NCBI GenBank assembly: GCA_964528705.1
Contig: CAZGUW010000006.1
Location: forward strand, 1 to 47,859
Length of the DNA: 47,859 bases
Source of the DNA: SLRI01 sp964528705
Lineage (GTDB): Bacteria; Pseudomonadota; Alphaproteobacteria; Geminicoccales; Geminicoccaceae
Reading direction: 5' to 3'
Position 1 is the stretch's first letter. Every line of letters starts with the position of its first letter. Both the position numbers and the translations under genes were made by a program. The notes beneath the pieces were generated by a model. It had not been told where the DNA came from and did no database searches. It saw only the letters and a program-made list of their open reading frames with translations. Positions 36,803 to 42,928 of this stretch are shown piece by piece.

Positions 36803-37105
36803 ATGAACCGCATGATGGCGACAGGTGCCATGATGCTCGCGCTGCTCGTTGCGATGCCGGCGTTCGCCGGAGAGCCCGTCAGGCTTGCGGAGCGCGATCT
36901 CGACCAGGTCACCGCGGGCTGGTTCTCGGGTGACGCGCTTCCGTCCTTCGACGGGCTCTACGGGATTACGGTGCCCCGCCTGCCGGTCGGGGGTGATCCG
37001 GACGATGACATCTGGGATCTCATGGGATCGGGCGTGGCCGGCCAAAGCGGCCTTCTGGAGCGCTTCCGTGGCTTCCTGCGGATTGTATCCTTCCGCCAGC
37101 GGTGA
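36803..37105 (+). CDS. Small exported protein with LDQVTAG motif
   Basis: A 100-residue protein with a clear Sec signal peptide (MNRMMATGAMMLALLVAMPAFA, cleavage near residue 22). Right after it comes LAERDLDQVTAG (about residues 28-39), which resembles the L-x3-ELD-x-V-x-GG leader end of double-glycine peptides, although here it follows a Sec signal. The rest is Gly/Asp-rich and then basic (LLERFRGFLRIVSFRQR). ATG 36803 has GGGGAGG six bases upstream, strong evidence that it is a real gene. Function unknown. I see no dedicated exporter or protease beside it. Confidence 0.7.
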   Translation: MNRMMATGAMMLALLVAMPAFAGEPVRLAERDLDQVTAGWFSGDALPSFDGLYGITVPRLPVGGDPDDDIWDLMGSGVAGQSGLLERFRGFLRIVSFRQR

Positions 37106-37106
37106 T

Positions 37107-37559
37107 TTGGGCTCGCAGCTGAGTCCATCCCCAGACGTCCCGGCGCCGCCGGTTGCCGTCGCGGCGGTGTTCGACGGGCTGCCGCCGGCCGTTCGACGGC
37201 GGCTGCTCGAGGTGCGGGCGCTGATCTTCAGGGTGGCCGGCGAGCATCCCGAGATCGGGCCGCTGACCGAAACGCTGAAATGGGGCGAGCCCGCCTATCT
37301 CACCGAGGCGACGAGGAGCGGCACGACCGTGCGTCTCGGCCGCGTCGGTGCCGCCGAGACGGAATGTGCTGTGCTCGTCAACTGCCGGACCAGCCTGATC
37401 GACGAGTTCCGCAGCCGGTTCCCCGACGAGTTCCGCTATGCCGGGAGCCGCGCGCTCCTGCTCGACACCGAAGCGGCGCTGCCCGTCGAGCCGCTGGCCG
37501 CCTGCCTCCATCGGGTGCTCACCTATCATCGCCGAAAGTCGGCCGCCCGCCGCCGGTGA
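37107..37559 (+). CDS. DUF1801 (YdhG-like) domain protein
   Basis: A protein of about 150 residues matching the DUF1801/YdhG fold, an iron-chaperone-like (frataxin-like) small domain. AVFDGLPPAVRRRLLEVRALIFRVAGEHPEIGPLTETLKWGEPAYLT contains the characteristic ETLKWGEPAYL segment, and LVNCRTSLIDEFRSRFPDEFRYAGSRALLLD follows. The start is uncertain. I use TTG 37107, immediately after the previous stop, since no ATG precedes the domain. No role is evident from the neighbours. Confidence 0.72.
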   Translation: MGSQLSPSPDVPAPPVAVAAVFDGLPPAVRRRLLEVRALIFRVAGEHPEIGPLTETLKWGEPAYLTEATRSGTTVRLGRVGAAETECAVLVNCRTSLIDEFRSRFPDEFRYAGSRALLLDTEAALPVEPLAACLHRVLTYHRRKSAARRR

Positions 37560-37690
37560 TCGGCACGATGTAGGATTAATAGCCTATGTCCGGTCTCGAA
37601 TCAAGAGCCATGGCGGGTTCGATCGGCAAAACAGGGTCGGCGGGTTCGGTCCCGGGCCGAAAGCCAGCAATCCGGCACCCCGGGGTCGCG

Positions 37691-37773
37691 AACGAACCCG
37701 CGAAAGCGACGAACGAACCCGCCGAACGGCACTTTTCCTGGGTTCGTTGGTCGATTCCTCCGGTTCGTTCGTC
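37691..37773. repeat. Mirror-symmetric AACGAACCC / GGTTCGTT motif set, 21-bp phase
   Basis: AACGAACCC occurs at 37691 and 37712. Its inverse GGTTCGTT occurs at 37741 and 37762. Spacing within each pair is exactly 21 bp (two helical turns), and both inverted pairs share one centre at 37730. The outer context includes a perfect 12-bp inverted repeat, 37708-37719 with 37762-37773. Additional heptamers are at 37615, 37642 and 37800. This is the geometry of operator or recombination sites, not of chance. Confidence 0.8.
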
Positions 37774-37779
37774 GTTCCC

Positions 37780-37925
37780 TGTCGCGGAATCCGCGACATC
37801 GAACCCGAACTGTCGCGTTATACGCGACATCACGAATACTTATGTCGCATCATACGCGACAGTCGGGCCCTGCCTGTCGCGTATAATGCGACAGCTTGGG
37901 TTCAGGCGTCGCGTATAGCGCGACA
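37780..37925. repeat. Five 19-bp palindromes at 31-32-bp spacing
   Basis: Copies start at 37780, 37811, 37843, 37875 and 37907, each exactly 19 bp. The first half site is TGTCGC (CGTCGC in copy 5) and the second is GCGACA. The seven-base cores differ: GGAATCC, GTTATAC, ATCATAC, GTATAAT and GTATAGC. Oriented alike, copies 2-5 approximate TGTCGCGTATAAYGCGACA, with 2 and 3 inverted relative to 4 and 5. Start-to-start distances are 31, 32, 32 and 32 bp, close to three helical turns. Spacers of 12-13 bp are unrelated. An operator array bound by one face of the helix is the simplest reading. Hairpins in RNA are an alternative. Confidence 0.92.
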
Positions 37926-38090
37926 GTTTCGGTGTCGGCGGGGTCGTTTGCGGGGCCGGAGGCCGTGGCTGGCGACTTGGGCGGTGCTGGTCATAACGAT
38001 TCGTGATGACGGGTGGGGTAGGGGTATCTGGAGCTTCGGTTGAAGATTAACGGGGTCTCGTTTCCCTGATGCTGAAGAGGGGTGAGCGTC

Positions 38091-38363
38091 ATGGCGGATC
38101 ATGATCCGGAGCGAGTCGACGACGTCGACAACCCCGAGCTGACGGAGGCGGATTTCGCCCGGGCGAAGCCGTTGAGGGAAGCCTTTCCCGAAGCCCACAA
38201 TGTCTGGAAGAAGTGCTGCCGGCCGAGGAGCGAGAGCCCGAGGGTGCATATCGGGTTCCGCCTCGCGGCCGATGTCGTCGAAGGTGTTCGGGCAACGGGC
38301 AAGGGCTACAATGCCCGCGTCGAGAGGGTGCTGCGGAAGGCACTGGCCGAGGGCGAACTTTGA
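38091..38363 (+). CDS. Orphan BrnA-like antitoxin / RHH protein
   Basis: A 90-residue protein with the BrnA pattern: an N-terminal toxin-binding part VDNPELTEADFARAKPLREAFPEA and a C-terminal ribbon-helix-helix segment VHIGFRLAADVVEGVRATGKGYNARVERVLRKAL. BrnA normally neutralises the RNase BrnT and represses its own operon by binding a palindrome. No BrnT-like gene is seen within several hundred bases on either strand. The start could be GTG 38082 or ATG 38091. I prefer ATG, with GAGGGG upstream. The palindrome array ends 165 bp before it. Confidence 0.75.
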   Translation: MADHDPERVDDVDNPELTEADFARAKPLREAFPEAHNVWKKCCRPRSESPRVHIGFRLAADVVEGVRATGKGYNARVERVLRKALAEGEL

Positions 38364-38431
38364 GGGCGACGGACACAAGCAGCTCTTAGTGGTAGTGTGG
38401 TGCTCCTCTATTCAGTGGTGGATCAACCGCC

Positions 38432-38461
38432 AAATGGGTCCTGGCCTCATTGGCCCCATTT
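38432..38461. terminator. Hairpin between the BrnA-like gene and the AT-rich gene
   Basis: AAATGGG (38432-38438) and CCCATTT (38455-38461) form a 7-bp stem enclosing a nested GGCC/GGCC. It lies between two converging genes and may terminate one or both. No proper T-run follows. Confidence 0.3.
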
Positions 38462-38498
38462 AGCCCCAACAAAGAGAACGCTATTGTTTGTGATAGTC

Positions 38499-39311
38499 TC
38501 AAGGACGCTTCATCGGATCGTCGAGAAGCCATTTTTCCGGTCGGCGCAAGTTTTTGTGTTTTATCCATTCACGCAAATCCGCTATTTCTTCTTTTAATTC
38601 GTCAAATAGTTCTTTCTTTTCATGAACAGATAGAAAATCAAGCTTGTATATTTGCTCAATTAGATAATCAGCGACTTTGGATTGTAGCGCATTCTTATGA
38701 ATTTCTTTCCAATCGATACGAAAATTGTTTATCCATCGATGCTCTGAAATTAACTTGTTGTATTCATCTTGATTTGATGTTGACTGGCGCAATTTTGCGA
38801 GCTGCTCATTCTTTTCTTTCGATGCAGCTGTAACCCTTTGATTTATTTTATTAACTATCGGAGACAGCATATCGACGGCGATATAATAAAAATAATCAGC
38901 TGAAATCTCCTCGCGATCTCTCTCAGATATATTTATAGACATTAGTAGGTCGTTCAATCTTCTGTGCAGCTCGAATAATTCTTTTCTGGGAGTTGCGCTA
39001 TCCCATCGGCCTGCGCGCGAACTAAGTGATAAAAGTTGTTGTGATACAATACTAACTAAAGAACGAAGGGTTGCTATCAACTCCGCTGCTTCTTCTTGTT
39101 TGCTTTCCCATAACTCCGCCTCAAAACCAAATCCCTTAAATCTCTTGAAGCGAGATAGAAAGATGAAAATTAGACATAGAAAACCAACTGTTAGAAAGAC
39201 AATCGAAGATCTCAGATTATCGCGGACTGCAAAAAATATTGCCAATGAAAAAAACGTCCCAACGGCAATAAAAAGAATAATCCTTGTCAATCTGTCGATA
39301 TTCATAGTCAT
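38499..39311 (-). CDS. AT-rich unknown membrane protein with cytosolic helical domain
   Basis: Not recognised. The 270-residue protein has two hydrophobic helices near the N terminus (about 8-28 and 33-52), the phrase FKGFGFEAELWESKQEEAAELIATLRSL, a segment SRAGRWDSATPRKELFELHRRLNDLL, and a long charged, mostly helical C-terminal domain ending in WIKHKNLRRPEKWLLDD. Codon use is strikingly AT-rich (many ATT, AAA, TTA), unlike every neighbour, which indicates recent transfer. There are two possible starts, ATG 39311 and 39305. It could belong to a defence or accessory system, but nothing in it identifies one. Confidence 0.75.
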   Translation of the reverse strand: MTMNIDRLTRIILFIAVGTFFSLAIFFAVRDNLRSSIVFLTVGFLCLIFIFLSRFKRFKGFGFEAELWESKQEEAAELIATLRSLVSIVSQQLLSLSSRAGRWDSATPRKELFELHRRLNDLLMSINISERDREEISADYFYYIAVDMLSPIVNKINQRVTAASKEKNEQLAKLRQSTSNQDEYNKLISEHRWINNFRIDWKEIHKNALQSKVADYLIEQIYKLDFLSVHEKKELFDELKEEIADLREWIKHKNLRRPEKWLLDDPMKRP

Positions 39312-39435
39312 TTCTTGTTTTCAAGTTTGTTAATTTATCACCAGTCTGGTGGGTGGGAGGCAACGCGCTTCTCTGGAACTTAGGAAGACAGCTCCAATTT
39401 TACCTTAACACCGGATCACGCCGGCACGAAGCACA

Positions 39436-39633
39436 CTATATCCGCCCTGATTGCTCGATGTCATTCTTGGGCTGCTCGTTGACGAGTCGGTCGGCGTCGA
39501 CGCCGCGGGTCGAGGCCCGGACAGTGAAGTAGGCCTCCACCTCGGGGTAAAGATAGACGGGCAGCTTCAGAGTCATGCCCGGCTTTGCGAACCTGCCGCG
39601 CGTGCCCATGGAGAAATCGATCTCGGCGGGCAT
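39436..39633 (-). CDS. Small orphan antitoxin-like protein
   Basis: A 65-residue protein with EIDFSMGTRGRFAKPGMTLKLPVYLYPEVEAYFTVRASTRGVDADRLVNE, a layout I know from small antitoxin-like proteins (basic RGRF-KPG, then a strand LPVYL and two helices). The usual C-terminal LLKKDI is here QPKNDIEQSGRI, so the tail may be degraded. No toxin partner is adjacent. ATG 39633 has AGGA just upstream. ATG 39666 would add 11 residues. Confidence in the family is moderate. Confidence 0.55.
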   Translation of the reverse strand: MPAEIDFSMGTRGRFAKPGMTLKLPVYLYPEVEAYFTVRASTRGVDADRLVNEQPKNDIEQSGRI

Positions 39634-39732
39634 GTCGTCCTGTTCTGATCGTGGTACGGTTGCCATTTCACGCGAACTCGATCTGGGGCAGGCAATACCT
39701 TACCACCATCCGCCACGAAAGTAACGGTGGGT

Positions 39733-39755
39733 GCAGGGAGGCCGCGCCTCCCTGC
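39733..39755. terminator. Strong hairpin terminator after the EF-G-like gene
   Basis: GCAGGGAGG, loop CCGCG, CCTCCCTGC is a perfect 9-bp GC-rich stem, 24-46 bases past the stop of the minus-strand EF-G-like gene. On the plus side it is followed by TTTCCTTCCTGCTTTCC. It probably separates the EF-G gene from the accessory patch. Confidence 0.6.
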
Positions 39756-39778
39756 TTTCCTTCCTGCTTTCCGCCCCC

Positions 39779-41821
39779 TCAGGCCGCCGCGTCTTCCCTG
39801 GCCTGGGCTGCCAGTGTCTCGGCGAGCTTTTGCGGGACTTCCTGGAGGTGGTCGTAGGACCAGGTGAAGAAGCCGGTGCCCTGGCTCATCGACCTCAGGG
39901 CGACGATGAGGTCGTGGGTTTCGTTCTGGGGGAGGTTGGCCTTGATCTCGTCCCAGCCGGACCAGCCGGCCTTGGCTTCGTAGCCCAGGATCTGGCCGCG
40001 TTTCTGGCTGACGAGCTGGAGGGCGCGGGCGGTGGCGTCGGTGGGAATGGAGATGGTGACGGCGAGGACGGGCTCGAGGAGGACGGGGCTGCAATTGGGC
40101 AGGCCTTCCTTAAGCGCGAGGGCCACGGCCATCTTGAAGCTGAGCTCGTTGCTGTCGACGGTGTGGAACTGGCCGTCATTGAGGGTGACGCCGACGTCGA
40201 CGACGGGGAAGCCGAGCGGGCCCTTCGCCATGTATTCCCTGGCGCCGGCCTCGACGGCGGGGATGTACTGCTTCGGCACGGCGCCGCCGACGATCTTGTT
40301 GGTGAAGGCGAAGCCCTCGCCGCGCTGGAGCGGGCGGATGTCGATCTTGACGTCGCCGAACTGGCCGTGGCCGCCGGACTGCTTCTTGTGGCGGCCATGC
40401 GCCGAGGCGCCTTTCCGGATGGTTTCCTTGTAGCCGGTGCGGGGCGTGTGGGGCTCGACCTCGACGTGGTACTTGCCCTTGAGGCGGTCGAGGGCGACCT
40501 TGAGGTGGATCTCGCCGTGGCCCCAGAGGAGGGTCTGGTGGTTCTCGGCGTCGTGCTCGAGGGCGAGTGAGGGGTCCTCGTCGCAGAGCTTCTGGAAGGC
40601 GGCGGAGAGCTTGACCTCGTCGTTGCGGTTGGCGGCGGTGACGGCGAAGGCGAACATGGGCTGGCCGGTGTCGAGGGCGGGCAGGAGGCCCGCCGCCTCG
40701 TCGGCAGCGCCGCTGCCGTTGTCGCCGAGGATGCTGCCGGGCTTCGCGTCGTCCATGCGGGCGAGGGCGACGATCTCGCCGGCCGAGGCTTCGCCCGCGG
40801 CTTCCTGCTGGGCGCCGAAGAGGCGGTAGACGCCGCCGACGCGCATGCCGCCGAGCTGCATGCCGTCCTTGACGGTGCCGCTCCAGACGCGGGCGAGGGA
40901 GAGCTTGCCGGCGTGCGGCTGGTGGTAGTTCTTGAGGATCTGGACGATGGTCGGGCCGGCCGGGTCGAGGCCGAGCTGGCTGGTGCGCTCGGCGGGCTCC
41001 GGGGCCTCCGTCTCGAGGGCCTCGAGGAAGCGGCGCATGCCCATGTCCTTCTCGGCGACGCCCATGAAGACGGGCACCACCTGGTCGGCCTTCAGGGTCT
41101 TCTGCAGGTCCTTCAGGATCTCGTCGGTCGTCGGCTCCTGGTCCTCGAGCAGCTTCTCCATGAGGTCGTCGTCGAAGTCGGCGAGGGTCTCGAGCATCTC
41201 GGCGCGGGCCGCCTGCTCGCGCTCGCGGTAGTCCTCGGGCAGCTCGATGCGGTCGGAGGGGGCGCCGTCCTGGTAGGCGTAGGCCTCTTCGGTCACGAGG
41301 TCGATGTAGCCGACGAGATCCTCGCCGCGGCCGATGGCGTACTGGTGCGGCACGACGGGGCGCGCGCTGACCTGGCGGAGCGCGTCGAGGAGGTCGCGGT
41401 AGCGGACCTCGGAGCGGTCCATCTTGTTGATGAAGACGACATGCGGCAGGCCGGCGGCGTCGAGGTGGTGGAGGAGGGGGGCCACGGCGCTCATCCGCTC
41501 GGCGACGGGCTCGACGACGACCACGGCGAGGTCGATGCCGAGCAGGGCGGCCCTGGCCTCGGCGGCGAACTCGACCGAGCCCGGGCAGTCGAGGACGGTG
41601 AAGCGGTGGTCGCCATGGGTGAAGGCGGCGGCGGTGACCTCGGTGCTCATCTGCCGGGCGCGGGCCTCCGCACTCGGGTCGCCGACCGTGCTGCCGTCCG
41701 CCACCCGGCCCTTGCGCGGCACGGCACCGCTGACGAAGAGCAGGCTTTCGAGCAGCGACGTCTTGCCCGACCCGGCCGGTCCGACGAGGGCCACGTTCCT
41801 GATCGTTGGTACGGCTCCCAT
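39779..41821 (-). CDS. Elongation factor G-like GTPase (paralogue lacking catalytic His)
   Basis: A 680-residue protein with all EF-G domains: G domain (about 1-265), domain II, and domains III-V (TLLWGHGEIHLKVALDRLKGKYHVEVEPHTPRTGYKETIRK, VDVGVTLNDGQFHTVDSNELSFKMAVALALKEG, EPVLAVTISIPTDATARALQLVSQKRGQILG). Walker A is GPAGSGKT (14-21) instead of AHIDAGKTT, and switch II reads DCPGSVEF (78-85), so the catalytic His after PG is Ser. NKMD (132-135) is kept. It is therefore unlikely to be the main translocase and belongs with the EF-G-like paralogues of unknown role. ATG 41821 follows GGGAGG. Confidence 0.9.
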   Translation of the reverse strand: MGAVPTIRNVALVGPAGSGKTSLLESLLFVSGAVPRKGRVADGSTVGDPSAEARARQMSTEVTAAAFTHGDHRFTVLDCPGSVEFAAEARAALLGIDLAVVVVEPVAERMSAVAPLLHHLDAAGLPHVVFINKMDRSEVRYRDLLDALRQVSARPVVPHQYAIGRGEDLVGYIDLVTEEAYAYQDGAPSDRIELPEDYREREQAARAEMLETLADFDDDLMEKLLEDQEPTTDEILKDLQKTLKADQVVPVFMGVAEKDMGMRRFLEALETEAPEPAERTSQLGLDPAGPTIVQILKNYHQPHAGKLSLARVWSGTVKDGMQLGGMRVGGVYRLFGAQQEAAGEASAGEIVALARMDDAKPGSILGDNGSGAADEAAGLLPALDTGQPMFAFAVTAANRNDEVKLSAAFQKLCDEDPSLALEHDAENHQTLLWGHGEIHLKVALDRLKGKYHVEVEPHTPRTGYKETIRKGASAHGRHKKQSGGHGQFGDVKIDIRPLQRGEGFAFTNKIVGGAVPKQYIPAVEAGAREYMAKGPLGFPVVDVGVTLNDGQFHTVDSNELSFKMAVALALKEGLPNCSPVLLEPVLAVTISIPTDATARALQLVSQKRGQILGYEAKAGWSGWDEIKANLPQNETHDLIVALRSMSQGTGFFTWSYDHLQEVPQKLAETLAAQAREDAAA

Positions 41822-42085
41822 GCCTGCCTCCCGTTTTTCGTTACAGTTGTGTGGCCGGTCAGTTTGCCGGCGTCGCGAACGAAGGCAACCGAAAAAGCCG
41901 GTCGGGCTGTGCCATCCGATAGTGCCGCCCCGGAGACAGTCCAAAGTGCGGGGATTGCGTCGGCACCCGGTTTGGGTGAGAGTGGTCCCAAAGGCCGCCT
42001 GGCTGCCGCCGGCAGGTGCCGGACGCCGGGCGTGACCCCTCGAAAGCGGATTGGCGCATGGGAGCGGGGCGTCGGGGAGCGGAAC

Positions 42086-42928
42086 ATGCACTGCTCTGAC
42101 CTGGAGTGCTATCTGGAGGCGTGTCTCGACGGGCAGCTCGGCGAGGCGCGGCGCGACGCGCTCCGCCGGCATCTGGCGCTCTGCCGATCGTGCAGCGAGC
42201 GGGTCGACCGGCTCCGGCTGTTCGAGGCCGACCTGCAGCGCCGGCTGCGTGCCATGCAGCACGAGGATTCGCTCTGGGCGCCGCTCGGGCTCGAGATGAC
42301 GACCGAGCCCTTGCGCGTCGAGCCGCCGGTGCTGTTCCACCCGCCGGTGGCGCAGAGCACCCCGGCGGTGCCGCGGCCGGCTCGGGCGGGCCAGCACCGG
42401 CTGCGGCTGGCGCGGCGGCGCTCGACGGCGACCCCCCGACGGCCGGTGCGGCGGCGGCTGCAGAGCCTTGCCGGCGCGGCGCTGATCATGGCCGCCGTCG
42501 GCGCCATCGTCGACCTGGCGACCGGCTGGCTCGGCGGCAGCCGCAGCAACCTGCTCTACCGCGCCTATGTGGCGGGCGAGCTCGATCTCGAGCTGCGCAC
42601 CGGCGAGCCCCGGGAAATGGCCGCCTGGCTCGACCGGGAGCTCGGCACCCCGGTCGACCTGCCGGCGGCGGCCGGCTTCGGGCTGGTCGGCGGCAGTGCC
42701 GGACTGCCGGGCAGCCCGGATGCCGCGGCCGTGGTCTTCGCCGCCGAGGGCGTGCCGGCGCTCCTGGTCATCACACCCGGCGACGGTGCTGCGGACACCA
42801 CGGTGGCGCCACCGGCGCTCGCGGTCGAGGACGGGCTGACCCGCCTCGACTGGCACGAGGGCGAGCATGCCTACTCGCTGGTCAGCGCCCTGCCGCCCGA
42901 GAAGCTGGCGCTGTTCGCCGCACCCTGA
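42086..42928 (+). CDS. Anti-sigma factor-like zinc-finger membrane protein
   Basis: A 280-residue single-pass protein. The N terminus has a ZAS-like zinc site H29-x3-C33-x2-C36 (RRHLALCRSCSERV), plus earlier Cys in HCSDLECYLEACLDG. A Pro/Arg-rich linker leads to one membrane helix (about 127-148), and the periplasmic part resembles anti-sigma factor C-terminal domains (DLELRTGEPREMAAWLDRELGTPVDLP, LLVITPGDG). No ECF sigma gene is beside it, so the partner is elsewhere. ATG 42086 has GGGGAGCGG upstream. The 3' end overlaps the converging rmuC gene by 58 bp. Confidence 0.75.
   Translation: MHCSDLECYLEACLDGQLGEARRDALRRHLALCRSCSERVDRLRLFEADLQRRLRAMQHEDSLWAPLGLEMTTEPLRVEPPVLFHPPVAQSTPAVPRPARAGQHRLRLARRRSTATPRRPVRRRLQSLAGAALIMAAVGAIVDLATGWLGGSRSNLLYRAYVAGELDLELRTGEPREMAAWLDRELGTPVDLPAAAGFGLVGGSAGLPGSPDAAAVVFAAEGVPALLVITPGDGAADTTVAPPALAVEDGLTRLDWHEGEHAYSLVSALPPEKLALFAAP

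Larger units (their letters stand above)
37560..38090. other. 531-bp gene-free region with phased repeats
   Basis: No convincing gene lies here. The open frames that cross it (for example on the plus strand 37586-37918) are just the repeats in translation and lack ribosome-binding sites. The left part holds several GGGTTCG or CGAACCC heptamers, then two phased inverted pairs (37691-37769). The right part holds five 19-bp palindromes (37780-37925). The last 165 bp before the BrnA-like gene is unique sequence and probably contains that gene's promoter. Confidence 0.85.

Noticed and set aside
37780..37925. Palindromes read as a small CRISPR array
   Set aside because: Repeats are only 19 bp, diverge in their cores, alternate in orientation and have 12-13-bp spacers. 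No cas genes are nearby.
37438..38043. Open frames of 110-201 codons across the repeat region
   Set aside because: They merely translate the repeats, lack ribosome-binding sites and have atypical composition.
40913..42085. Plus-strand open frame running through the EF-G-like gene into the anti-sigma-like gene
   Set aside because: Only the part from ATG 42086, with its own ribosome-binding site and zinc motif, looks like protein. The upstream part is antisense to the EF-G-like gene.
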